Shown piece by piece: positions 30,205 through 39,861 of a DNA stretch of 64,000 nucleotides. Every line of letters begins with the position of its first letter. Position 1 is the first letter of the stretch. The notes under the pieces are model-generated. The model had not been told where the DNA came from, did not search any database, and was given only the letters and a program-made list of their open reading frames with translations. The stretch spans positions 649,393 to 713,392 of the forward strand of contig NC_016529.1 in NCBI RefSeq assembly GCF_000236905.1, written 5' to 3'. A program made the position numbers and the translations under genes. The DNA comes from Tetrapisispora phaffii CBS 4417. Lineage: Eukaryota; Ascomycota; Saccharomycetes; Saccharomycetales; Saccharomycetaceae.

Positions 30205-33200
30205 TCACTCTGATGATTCTGTGACTTCGTCATTTGAATTGCCTCCTATATTAGGATATTCTGTTTCTATCCATTTCTTTAAATTTTTAAATTGCCAGGA
30301 GACATTGCCGACTAAATTCGAGGACTCTTGATTAACGCTAATAGAACGTTTAATACTCTCAATCTCCTTTGGATTTGTCACTTTCTTTTGCCTTCTTTTG
30401 AAACCTTGGCTATTAGGCGTATGGCCAACACTCATCCCCACCCTTACTAAGGTCTCAATTCGTTCTGATGAATTTTTTAGAAGGTCTGAATCAAATATAA
30501 TATTTTGAGATGATAATATTGTGATAATAGTGGATCCTCCGAATTTGAAATAACCCAATTCATCACCTCTATGAATTTTTTGACCTTCTTCACAACTTAA
30601 TATGATAGATCCTACCATCATAGCTCCAACCGGAATAAAAAGAACCTCCCCAAATTCCTCTGAGTATATTGGTAAAATAATACGAATATTTTCACCAAAA
30701 ACATCTAAGGCACTACGAATTGCCATCGGATTCACTGTATAATATTCGCCATCAACATATAGTGGTTTACCAATGATACCGTCACATGGTGAATGAAATC
30801 TGTGATAATCTTGTGGTGCTAAGCGAAATATTGCAACACTACTTGAATTTTCTTTAAAAGTATTAGGTTTGTAGTCTGCTATTAACTTTCTCAAAGTAAA
30901 TTTACTACCTTTGATCCAGATTCTTTTTGAGTCATCAATACTTGAAAAAAAAACACTTCTAGAATCAGCAGGCGAGACAAATATATTCGCTGTCTCACCT
31001 TCTGGTATCCTTGCACCTTCTTTCAATTTCCTATAGAAGAACTCGTTAAAAGTTGTATATGTTGTTTCTTGGCACTGTGACATATCCAAAGAATGAAACT
31101 TTATAAAAGGTTCAATTTGCTTAATAGATGATGGACTGTCAAATTTTCTACCTTGTTTTATTGACATCTTTTTAAGCAGCACTTTAAACCTCTTGGTTTC
31201 TGGACTTTTACCATTATAAATAATTCTCATACCCAATTTGACATGTGCACTTATTTTTTCTTCTAAAATAATCCCAGAATTTCTATCTTGAACAAGAATG
31301 TTTGCATTATTAGATCCTAACGCATACTTACCATAAGTTAACTTAATCAACACTTTTGAAAACCATCTCTTAGAGGCAAAGTCTGTGGAAACATACGACG
31401 GTTTTAACAATTTATATTTCTGGGAATATGAACAAATAGCAAAATGTGTAATCAAATCATTTTCTAATGTGATTTTGGAATTTTTCATATTCCTAGTCGG
31501 TTTAAGGGAGTGTAAACATCGTGGGCATTTCCAAATATTATTGAATCCTGACCTTTTCTTCATCTGCTGCAGAACCTCGATTAATTGTTCTTTTGTTAAT
31601 ACATCCCCTCTCCAAGCCAATAAACCAAAGTAATCAAAGAAATGTTCAGCCTTCTTTAGTGAGAAAGAACCTAATCTATCTAAATACGTCATCACTTGCG
31701 CAATATCATACTCTTGTAAAGTGGATGTCGCTTCTACTACATTAATCCAGAAATATTTTTTTAAATCTGAGTATGGTATGAATTTAACCCTGACTGATAG
31801 TTTGGGGGGTTTCGTCATTGACAAATCTTCACTAATGGTATTCAAGTCCTTCGAATGCAATATATTTCCCATCTCTAATGGGATTTCATGGGTATGCCAA
31901 TCATGTTTACGATTTTGGGCTTTTATTATATCTTCTAATTTTAAACTGCACTCGGCAATATTGTCATTAAAAGAAAAAGAATCTTGATCCATGATTTTGA
32001 AGTTCAGCTCAAAGTGCGTCTCCCTAGGAAATACCTCAAATGATATTCTTGAATTGAAAACAGGATTCAATGAATGTTTTTTGGAAGGAGTTTTATAAAC
32101 TCTTCTACCAAATGATGCAATAACAAAAGGATCCATATCATAGTTTTTTCTTAATATTTTATTCTTCAATTGCGGTAAGTTTTGAATTTTAGTAATTTCA
32201 ATAAATATCACACCAGCAGAGTGAATTTTTTTATTTAAAGTAAAATTATTCTTTAGTTGACTGTTTAAACTGGTTCTATAAGATCTTCTAGATCTGCTTT
32301 TACCCTTTAGTTTAAATAGCTTATTTGGTGATTTATATGCTATAATATCATCAGCTTCATCGTGTATAGAATAATCATCATTATCCTCCAAAAATTTATT
32401 ATAATATTCTTCATCTTCTGCAGCTTCTTCATCCGAATAATCTATATCATATTTTTCTTCATTTTCTCCATCATAAGATTCTTGATTTAACCTGAAGTCA
32501 TCAGTAACTATTTCAACTTCATCTTCCAACTCTTCATCCAAGTCGTTAATAATTTCATTTATATCTGCTACGTCCTTTTTGTCAACTATATCATACTCAT
32601 CTAAGGCAGTTACCATTGACCCCAAATCGTATTTATCAGATATTATTGTATCACGAATAGTATTTTGATCAAATACACCCTCGAATGGAATGAGACTCTC
32701 TTCACTTTTAGTTTCACTGATAAATGACTCTAAATCAGCAATTTCATCTAGGTCATCTACATCATTTGCAAATTCAATATCCTCCAAATCATCCATATCA
32801 TCAATATCATATTCATAAATAATTTCATCATCGTCTCCATTTATGCCATCATACGCAATTTCATTTTCGTCATCTTCGATGCTAACTTTATTAGCATTTC
32901 TTGAAATTTTTGATTCTCCAATTGAGTTTAGATTTGTAATCACTTCAGATAGTATAGTATTTTCCATTGTTGCATTATTGCTCCCACCAGTTCTATTATT
33001 TATTATTTGGGAATCAGTTAATTCATTATTGGATGATGCTCTATTTATATTTGATTCAGAAATTGAGCTACTCGGCATATCAATTAAAGTACTTTTTGCA
33101 GCACTAGAAGCCTTACGTTTTGCTTGTAATAACTTTAACTTATTTTTTTTCTCTAACTTTAAATTCAAACTGGAAGTGATATTATTATATAATTCACTGT

Positions 33201-34407
33201 ATGCCTCGAAAGTGTCTTGTTTCTTACTTATTGATTTCAGTTTAAATGACATATCTATATCACCTACTTGAAAAGTTGATTTATTATCCTTTAATCTATT
33301 TGTACCTTTTAACAAAATTTGTCTTCTCTTGTCATAAATTTTATATGACTCTACACTTTTTTGGAAATTATAACTATTTTTTTTATCCTTTGTTTTGAAT
33401 AGATCTAGTAGTGATACTTTAACTTCACCTAAATACAAATATTTTTCTCTGCTGGATATTTTTTTGTAATCCAATGGATGCGGTGAACTATTATCATTTG
33501 AATTTGTTGAAGTTAAAGATAATGTAGAAGCATTTCTTTCCGTACTTGAATTTATGTTCCTAATTGAATTTGAATATGAATCGACTCTCATTACTTCACG
33601 AGGACTATCACTGTAAACACTGTTAATGCTGATATTATCGTCACTAGTCACAAGAGTAAGACTATTACTATTATTATTTTGATTATGATTATGATTATGA
33701 TTATTATTATGATTATTATTATTATTATGATTATGATTAATGGCAATACTACTGTTGTTTGATGAAGTCACTGATGCATCTGTTTGCTGGCTAATATACG
33801 AGAACGGAATATTTGAAGGTAAGACATCATAAATAATGACTCGTAACCACTTCGATGTCAATTTTTTTGGTAATTTCAATTTTAAAGTTTCATGAAATTT
33901 AATCTCATCACTATTTAAATGTCCAAGTGCATCTATGTGTGTATTATGATTATCTGATGGAGACATAGGTGATAGATTTCCCGAATTTAAACTCAATGGA
34001 GTGTTCAAATATGCTTCAGCACCATATGCAATTGTAGAATCCACTGCTTTTGTTCTTCTACTATAATAAGTATTTGTTGTAGCCAAACAAACTATATTTG
34101 ATTTTTTAAAAGCTTTTACGTATTCCATGTTTTTAATACTATTTATCGTCATTTTCAACTCCAATGATGGAGCATACATCAGTTGTTTCTTACCTTTTAA
34201 ACGCCAATATTTATTCCCAATACTCACCACTTTTCTTCTCGCCCCTCCCTTTCTTTCATTCTTCACTTCTTTACTTCCCCTGATGTTAATAAGCATGATT
34301 TCTAACAACCACCCTAACGCAATGCAATTTTCTTTATCGTTCTCAATGTACCGTCCAATTAGCCTGTTGTCTTCGATCCAGAGAGAGATACATGAACCAT
34401 GCACCAT
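30205..34407 (-). CDS. PSD2: phosphatidylserine decarboxylase 2 (Golgi/endosome)
   Basis: Converts phosphatidylserine to phosphatidylethanolamine in endosomes and Golgi. 1400 residues, against 1138 in S. cerevisiae. Order: first C2 domain (about 80-390, split by an Asn/His/Ser-rich insert near 220-300), a long acidic low-complexity linker (about 480-700), second C2 (about 728-830), and the catalytic domain in the last 330 residues. The self-cleavage site is GGST, with the pyruvoyl-forming Ser at 1292, as in Psd2. The first ATG (34407) is kept, but family alignment starts only around residue 78, so Met38 or Met77 could be the true start. Adjacent to LSO2, as in S. cerevisiae. Confidence 0.93.
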   Translation of the reverse strand: MVHGSCISLWIEDNRLIGRYIENDKENCIALGWLLEIMLINIRGSKEVKNERKGGARRKVVSIGNKYWRLKGKKQLMYAPSLELKMTINSIKNMEYVKAFKKSNIVCLATTNTYYSRRTKAVDSTIAYGAEAYLNTPLSLNSGNLSPMSPSDNHNTHIDALGHLNSDEIKFHETLKLKLPKKLTSKWLRVIIYDVLPSNIPFSYISQQTDASVTSSNNSSIAINHNHNNNNNHNNNHNHNHNQNNNSNSLTLVTSDDNISINSVYSDSPREVMRVDSYSNSIRNINSSTERNASTLSLTSTNSNDNSSPHPLDYKKISSREKYLYLGEVKVSLLDLFKTKDKKNSYNFQKSVESYKIYDKRRQILLKGTNRLKDNKSTFQVGDIDMSFKLKSISKKQDTFEAYSELYNNITSSLNLKLEKKNKLKLLQAKRKASSAAKSTLIDMPSSSISESNINRASSNNELTDSQIINNRTGGSNNATMENTILSEVITNLNSIGESKISRNANKVSIEDDENEIAYDGINGDDDEIIYEYDIDDMDDLEDIEFANDVDDLDEIADLESFISETKSEESLIPFEGVFDQNTIRDTIISDKYDLGSMVTALDEYDIVDKKDVADINEIINDLDEELEDEVEIVTDDFRLNQESYDGENEEKYDIDYSDEEAAEDEEYYNKFLEDNDDYSIHDEADDIIAYKSPNKLFKLKGKSRSRRSYRTSLNSQLKNNFTLNKKIHSAGVIFIEITKIQNLPQLKNKILRKNYDMDPFVIASFGRRVYKTPSKKHSLNPVFNSRISFEVFPRETHFELNFKIMDQDSFSFNDNIAECSLKLEDIIKAQNRKHDWHTHEIPLEMGNILHSKDLNTISEDLSMTKPPKLSVRVKFIPYSDLKKYFWINVVEATSTLQEYDIAQVMTYLDRLGSFSLKKAEHFFDYFGLLAWRGDVLTKEQLIEVLQQMKKRSGFNNIWKCPRCLHSLKPTRNMKNSKITLENDLITHFAICSYSQKYKLLKPSYVSTDFASKRWFSKVLIKLTYGKYALGSNNANILVQDRNSGIILEEKISAHVKLGMRIIYNGKSPETKRFKVLLKKMSIKQGRKFDSPSSIKQIEPFIKFHSLDMSQCQETTYTTFNEFFYRKLKEGARIPEGETANIFVSPADSRSVFFSSIDDSKRIWIKGSKFTLRKLIADYKPNTFKENSSSVAIFRLAPQDYHRFHSPCDGIIGKPLYVDGEYYTVNPMAIRSALDVFGENIRIILPIYSEEFGEVLFIPVGAMMVGSIILSCEEGQKIHRGDELGYFKFGGSTIITILSSQNIIFDSDLLKNSSERIETLVRVGMSVGHTPNSQGFKRRQKKVTNPKEIESIKRSISVNQESSNLVGNVSWQFKNLKKWIETEYPNIGGNSNDEVTESSE

Positions 34408-35095
34408 TCATCTTTACTTATATAGAAGTGGTTTATAGAAATTGATTTGTTCTTCTCTGTTATGATATATATAACTTCTTAAAAAAAGCCGCCAACCACA
34501 AAAACGATCGAAGATAGAAACCCACAAGATCATTACATACGTCGAAGACCGACACAAGTATTTGCAGCTTGAACCTGCACTGCAAACTAAGATCAACTTT
34601 GTATAAGAAGAGAGGATAATGAAGATGAAGAGACCTAGTGAAGGCAAACAATCAAGTTAGCACACTTGATGCTTGCTGAGTGACCATTGTTAAGAGCAGT
34701 TTCCAATTATCGTAAATTGATTGGCATTGACTAGCTATGTCAATTTGTATGGCCACACTCAACCTTGTATGAGAAACACTAATAGAGTGTATGCTCTATT
34801 GAAACGAATAAGTTTCCATTTCGCTTAATAACGTAAAAACATCAGCATTCATGGTGTGTAGACATGAGCATATACACAAATATATACACTCATATATGTG
34901 TATATGAGTCTCTCTGTGTGTCTATGTGCGATGCCAGAAACTGACACCTTATTTCAATTATCTTGCTCTTGTTGCTCTCAGCAATTGTGAGTAGATTGAA
35001 AAAGTTTGCTGAATTGAAATTACTAATGGGTGTGGTGGTTGGTTCTTAAAATATTAGTAGATGGGTTTATCCTACTAAGGTTTTATAATTGGAAA

Positions 35096-35126
<31 letters not shown>

Positions 35127-35301
35127 GTATATATAATTATAATTTAAATTTTAAGTTACGTTACGTTGTTTGGTTTGGTCGTTTAGTTAGTTAATTAGTT
35201 ACGTTCGGTTTTTAGGGTTTTTGGGTTAAGTTTAACGTTACGTTAGTATAACTAAGAAGTACTATATCTACTAATTAGTACTGTTTTGTAAGAATGTGAA
35301 G
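34408..35301. promoter_or_regulatory. PSD2-LSO2 divergent region with (TA)13 tract and Tbf1-like site
   Basis: A 26-bp TA tract sits at 35101-35126. Between it and LSO2 lie repeated TTACGTTACGTT/AACGTTACGTTAG strings and TTTAGGGTTT at 35211-35220, a match to the Tbf1 core TTAGGG, used in Saccharomycetaceae at snoRNA and translation-related promoters. Short open frames around 34414-34651 are not convincing. The Tbf1 assignment is by consensus only. Confidence 0.4.
35101..35126. repeat. (TA)13 microsatellite
   Basis: Uninterrupted TA dinucleotide tract in the LSO2 promoter, about 175 bp upstream of the ATG. Expected to be length-variable between strains. Confidence 0.9.
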
Positions 35302-35583
35302 ATGGGTAAAAGGGTTTTACTAGAGAGTGCTGCAAAGAAGGCAGAAGGTGCTTTCAGAAAGAGAGAACAAGAAAGAGAAAAGAGTAAGCAAGAACAGTTG
35401 AAATTAGAAGCTGAAGAGGCTTCTAAATGGGAAGAAGGTTCTAAAAAGGTAAATAATAAGAAATTGTTAGAAGAACAGAAGAAACAGGAAAAGCTAAGGG
35501 CTAAGAGTGAAAGAGAAGCCTTACTGGCAGAAGAAGAAGCTGCTTTAGGAAAAGGTGGTAAAGGTAAATTTAAAAGAAAGTAA
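35302..35583 (+). CDS. LSO2: ribosome-associated dormancy/recovery factor Lso2
   Basis: A small, highly charged protein of 93 residues (yeast Lso2: 92) that binds the ribosomal GTPase centre and A site and aids restart of translation after starvation (human CCDC124 family). MGKR at the start, an AAKKAEG block, the EEASKWEEGSKK block and the GKGGKGK tail all match. The open frame begins at a GTG at 35296; the true ATG is 35302. An out-of-frame ATG at 35294 is followed at once by TGA, making a start-stop 8 bases upstream. Next to PSD2 as in S. cerevisiae (YGR169C-A). Confidence 0.93.
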   Translation: MGKRVLLESAAKKAEGAFRKREQEREKSKQEQLKLEAEEASKWEEGSKKVNNKKLLEEQKKQEKLRAKSEREALLAEEEAALGKGGKGKFKRK

Positions 35584-36083
35584 GAACATTAATGGTTCTC
35601 AATTACCATCATTATTCATTTGATTATTATGCGTCTCTCTCTCTCTTCTCGTCTCCTTATATATTTTTTGATGTGCATACAAGAATGATATTAGGGTAGA
35701 TGTTAATAATCATCTCTCATCTCACAAGAACTTTCCATTCAATGGGTTTTACACACGGAAAGTACGTATTTGTAATTATATGTAGATGTATGTTATGGAT
35801 GTTTGAAGAAATTAAAAAAATATTCCTTATAATCATATACACTTGACATCCTATTAAAACAATAATAAAATAATCATTAGTCAACTTAATAAACAATCTT
35901 TTTATTAATAAACTTTCTTTCTTCTATATATGCGTTCTCTTTAACACATTTTTTAACAGCATTCAAATAAATTTAATATAAAATGTCATTACGGTAAAAA
36001 CTGAATAATAGATAGTTGTCTTTTAAATATACACATAAGGAGATTAGATTCAGGGAATATAACGAGACTGCATTCATTATTTT
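35584..36083. other. 500-bp LSO2-PEX35 spacer
   Basis: AT-rich with CT-rich stretches near 35630. S. cerevisiae has PUS6 at this place; no trace of it is visible here. No other feature seen. Confidence 0.5.
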
Positions 36084-37226
36084 ATGGAAGACCAAAATAA
36101 ATATATAAGAAAACTGATTAATTATGTTTGCCTCGATCTTGGAGATGGTTCAACGAACAAGGGGAAAACATTGTTGTTGCTTGGCATACGAAGATTAGCA
36201 AAAATATCAGCTTTAACAACTGTGCTGTTGTTAGTGAAACTTCGTAAACAGAAGATATCTAGTTCATTATTAAAAGAGGCTTTTGAAACTCATAAGGTTT
36301 TCTCACTACTTTCATTGCTCTATCCTGTTTTAACTTCAATAACTAAGAAAGATAAATCCCGAGGTTTACAACTAATTCCTTTCGAGACAACTGTGCTTGT
36401 ATCATTATTAAATTGTAGAAGCAATATTTCGACTTGGTTGCTGTCATATGTTTCTACAGAGTCGATATACGATCTAATCAATAATCTAGCCGTCATTAAG
36501 AAGTGGTCAAAGTTAGATCCCAACATCGTATTAAGTCTCAAACAAATTATACTAAGTTTAATAATACCATGCATTGCAAAACAACACCAGGCAGATTCCA
36601 CAATATATAAATTATTGTTCAACAAGAGAAGCTACATCAGAGATTTTATCATCTTTGATTCCGTTTGGAATTTTCTGTCACTGTACAATATAATTAAACA
36701 GAGAGTACAAGCTTACAGACATAGAAAGCAATTTGATAATACAGATACAACAAAAGGATATGCCCACAATAAAAATTTGCATAAGAGAAGTAAATCTTCT
36801 TTCTCTTTGAATTGGAAACCTTTGTTGGACAAATTGATTGAAAATCAAGACATATATGATATAACAAATAAAGAAACAATCATTAATAAGATCCTTAACT
36901 CATTTTTCGTCAAAAATATACTTCCAACTTTAAAATGGACAATTTGGAGACAAAGTGTCTATAAGATATTTGCATCTAGAGACAAAAAAAACAAAGTTTC
37001 TAATATCCATTCATCAGTTCTAATCTTCTTCAGTTTCATGATCCTGAATGGTAGTAATAATGATCACCACATGGACATGAACATAAGAACTGGAGTAATA
37101 AAATATATGTTGAGATCTCTTTTAACTGTCAGGTTACAGAAAACAGATCTCTTAAACAGACGTATGTATAACAAAATCGCCACATTTTTAATTGCGCAAC
37201 TAGCTATTTATAATTACAAACATTAA
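36084..37226 (+). CDS. PEX35: peroxisome-abundance membrane protein Pex35
   Basis: A 380-residue protein with several hydrophobic segments (about 45-65, 85-110, 160-180) and basic loops, matching YGR168C/Pex35 in length, character and position between LSO2 and CLC1. Pex35 is a peroxisomal membrane protein that influences peroxisome number through Arf1. I base the call on synteny plus overall resemblance rather than a diagnostic motif. The start is at the first ATG; upstream sequence is not coding. Confidence 0.82.
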   Translation: MEDQNKYIRKLINYVCLDLGDGSTNKGKTLLLLGIRRLAKISALTTVLLLVKLRKQKISSSLLKEAFETHKVFSLLSLLYPVLTSITKKDKSRGLQLIPFETTVLVSLLNCRSNISTWLLSYVSTESIYDLINNLAVIKKWSKLDPNIVLSLKQIILSLIIPCIAKQHQADSTIYKLLFNKRSYIRDFIIFDSVWNFLSLYNIIKQRVQAYRHRKQFDNTDTTKGYAHNKNLHKRSKSSFSLNWKPLLDKLIENQDIYDITNKETIINKILNSFFVKNILPTLKWTIWRQSVYKIFASRDKKNKVSNIHSSVLIFFSFMILNGSNNDHHMDMNIRTGVIKYMLRSLLTVRLQKTDLLNRRMYNKIATFLIAQLAIYNYKH

Positions 37227-37385
37227 AACAAAACAATGCATTTTATTCTTTATTAATTTATTTTTTGTGCCTATATTTACTTCAAGTTACGATCGATTAG
37301 ATAATTATTGGCATATCCAAAGATGTATAACAAGTACATAAAAACAAAAAAAGAAAGTTCGTTACTCCATATGTAAAAGAGTATA

Positions 37386-37928
37386 TTAGTTAACACCTGG
37401 AATATTTGTTTTACCCTTCATTTTTTGTAAAATTTCCTTAAATCTAGATCTGTCTCTACCGTTAATTTGATCAGCATCATCCAGATTGATTAATTGCAAT
37501 ACTCTATCCCAAAAAGTATTATCTTGATCTAAAAATTCTTGGTTACTCTTTAAGAATTGATCATTTTCGGCTCTAACATCTTTTAAATTAGTTTCTTTCT
37601 TCTTATTATAAGTTTCATAGAAATCATCAATATACTTTACTGCATCTTCTTCTAATTCCACTTTCTCTTGTTGATCTTTTCTGTCTTTGTCGGTAATTTC
37701 CAAATCTCTCCTCTCTTTCCATTGTCTTATAGCTTCACCGGCTTCCTGGTATGTATACTCACCACTCTCCAATTCAGCATCATTACCACTCATTTGCTCA
37801 CCAGCTGTAGAAGCTTCACCATTCACTTGTGACGGTTGAACATCTTCAATATCAGGGAACTGTTCTTCAAACTCCTTAACAACATCTGCTTGTTCCAGAG
37901 GAACGTCCTGATGAATTTCGTCAGACAT
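37386..37928 (-). CDS. CLC1: clathrin light chain
   Basis: The regulatory light chain of clathrin triskelia, acting at Golgi/endosome and plasma-membrane coated vesicles. 180 residues from the ATG at 37928 (MSDEIHQDVPLEQ); the open frame reaches a TTG at 37964, not used. The conserved acidic motif EQFPDIED lies near residues 22-29, and a central heptad-rich coiled coil (about 65-140) binds the heavy chain. Shorter than S. cerevisiae Clc1 (233) owing to a reduced N-terminal linker. Convergent with PEX35, as in S. cerevisiae. Confidence 0.93.
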   Translation of the reverse strand: MSDEIHQDVPLEQADVVKEFEEQFPDIEDVQPSQVNGEASTAGEQMSGNDAELESGEYTYQEAGEAIRQWKERRDLEITDKDRKDQQEKVELEEDAVKYIDDFYETYNKKKETNLKDVRAENDQFLKSNQEFLDQDNTFWDRVLQLINLDDADQINGRDRSRFKEILQKMKGKTNIPGVN

Positions 37929-38379
37929 CTTATAATAGAACGCGGATGTAGGCAAAACTATCAATTAATCTCTAAATTTGTTTTCAATAGAAAGTAAAAC
38001 TAAACAAACCAAAGACAATCGGTCTTCCTATGTTATCCTTTAATCATGATTTAACAAGACTGTGTTCTGTTATATCTTGATTTCTTAATATCTTGTTGTT
38101 AAAGATTAAAGTTTCCCCTTTCATTCAAAAAATTTGGTTACTTCATACAGTCGTTGATAATGATATATAAACAAAAGGCATCTATATGATTATAAGCCTA
38201 TACACATGCACATGTACGCATACACATAAGTTATAAGATGAAGTATATATGTTAATCGTTGATTCTATAACGGTGTGTATTACTATTTGTTACTCTATAA
38301 ATCATGCCCAGTTCCAAATTATACGTCCAATACATGCACTAACCGTCTCATCCCTTTAAATATTATTATTTTCTCTCTC
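37929..38379. other. 450-bp TRS65-CLC1 spacer
   Basis: AT-rich sequence between the CLC1 start and the TRS65 stop. Alternating CA/TG and TA strings at 38160-38240 (CATATACACATGCACATG-like) stand out slightly. No gene seen. Confidence 0.45.
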
Positions 38380-39861
38380 TCATTGGATTAAGATGGATAG
38401 TGAATTCCCTATTTCTATTATTTCATTAGTTTGTAAATCTAATAGTTTCAACCCATTTAGATATTGCACGAACTGTTCAGATATACCAATAAATTTTAAA
38501 TTCACAAAATAGGTCTCATTAGGTTGTATTATTGGGACTTTGAAATCGTTGGATAGTAAAATTACATTATTCTTTACATTCTTTGTTGGATTATTATAAT
38601 AAACTACTGCGTTTAATGGAAATTGTGAGTTGTTTATTATTTGCAATATAACTTTAAACTCTTCACCTTTTTTCTTTATTATTTTATTCTCTAGAAATTT
38701 AAATGAAATATTGTTTAATTTGTTAATTGAATTGTAATTTATAAATCTTCCACTTGCTAATCTTGGTGTCTGTATATTCATTTGTGAAGAAGAGTTAGAC
38801 AGACCATTTAAATTCATCGATGAGTTGGAATGAATGTTTGAAGTCGCAGTCGCTGAGGCGCTATAAGCATTTGGTTTAAGTGAAATGTCACTACCCCATG
38901 TGGTGCGAATATCAAATATTTTCAATTTATTATTAATTTTTAAATTATAATCAATATTCACTTTTACTTTAATGTTTTTTTTACCAGTGGAATTTACAAA
39001 AAGTTCTGGTAATTTGTATATTATACTATAACTATCGTTATTCAATACACTTATAGGCAGTGTTATCGTATCTGAATCATCTATCGGCTTTATCACTAAA
39101 TCTTCATCAAAGTTATCATCATCTGAAATACTCAATCTAATAGTATTAAACACTAGTCCATATTCTTCTGTTCTATCAAAATATTTCTCAATTAATAGTT
39201 TCAATTGTTGGGATACTTGCAAATCTAAGGATGTGAGAATGAAATTGTTCATATAACTTGTCATTACACCATTATTTATAATTCTATCTTTATTATTCTC
39301 ATAGATGGTAATATTTCTTAATCTCATATTCAACGGTGAATAAATTGGGTAATCCACTGAGAATTCTTTGCCCTTAGTGAAGACATTACATTCTTTCGTA
39401 GTAGCTTGCGCAGCGCTTAACTCATCCAATAAGTTCACTTCTTGAAATGATTGTAAATATTGAGGCATCTCGTTTTCATCATTAGAAGGTTGTTTCTTGG
39501 GTTCACTTGAATAAGAAAATTTGAAAATTATTTTATTATTATGGCCATTATTCATGACAATTGATGATTTGAACAAATAGGTCTTGAAGAAATTGTTATT
39601 CAGTTTGTATAATCCTTGGTTGTTTACTCCATCAAGTTTAAGGAAACATTCGTCAAAATCCAAAGATATTAATTTATTATCATTGATATGTACGACAAAG
39701 CCTTTAACTCTAACATTCTCGTTTTTGACCCTCAAATAAAAATCCAAATACTCATCAAAAACAATAAATTTCCTTTCATTATGAGATGCAACTATTTCAT
39801 CAAAAGATCTTAAATCTGGACCAACTGTAGAATCCCCACTGATTGGTAAAAAGACCTCCAT
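38380..39861 (-). CDS. TRS65: TRAPP II subunit Trs65 (Kre11)
   Basis: A TRAPP II-specific subunit that binds the Arf GEF Gea2 and helps dimerise the complex, a Rab GEF at the trans-Golgi. 493 residues (yeast 560). Matches include the start (MEVFLPISGDS), SSIVMNNGHNNKIIFKF, YPIYSPLNMRLRNI and the C-terminal immunoglobulin-like block with LLSNDFKVPIIQPNETYF and IEIGNSLSILIQ. A Ser/Asn-rich linker lies near residues 335-370. Neighbour of CLC1 as in S. cerevisiae (YGR166W). Confidence 0.92.
   Translation of the reverse strand: MEVFLPISGDSTVGPDLRSFDEIVASHNERKFIVFDEYLDFYLRVKNENVRVKGFVVHINDNKLISLDFDECFLKLDGVNNQGLYKLNNNFFKTYLFKSSIVMNNGHNNKIIFKFSYSSEPKKQPSNDENEMPQYLQSFQEVNLLDELSAAQATTKECNVFTKGKEFSVDYPIYSPLNMRLRNITIYENNKDRIINNGVMTSYMNNFILTSLDLQVSQQLKLLIEKYFDRTEEYGLVFNTIRLSISDDDNFDEDLVIKPIDDSDTITLPISVLNNDSYSIIYKLPELFVNSTGKKNIKVKVNIDYNLKINNKLKIFDIRTTWGSDISLKPNAYSASATATSNIHSNSSMNLNGLSNSSSQMNIQTPRLASGRFINYNSINKLNNISFKFLENKIIKKKGEEFKVILQIINNSQFPLNAVVYYNNPTKNVKNNVILLSNDFKVPIIQPNETYFVNLKFIGISEQFVQYLNGLKLLDLQTNEIIEIGNSLSILIQ

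Noticed and set aside
32843..33271. 142-codon + strand frame inside PSD2
   Set aside because: Shadow of the acidic PSD2 linker; antisense Asp/Glu/Asn codons give Ile/Ser/Phe-rich frames without stops.
34414..34651. Small frames upstream of PSD2 on the minus strand
   Set aside because: They start inside the divergent promoter, are mutually overlapping and show no family resemblance.
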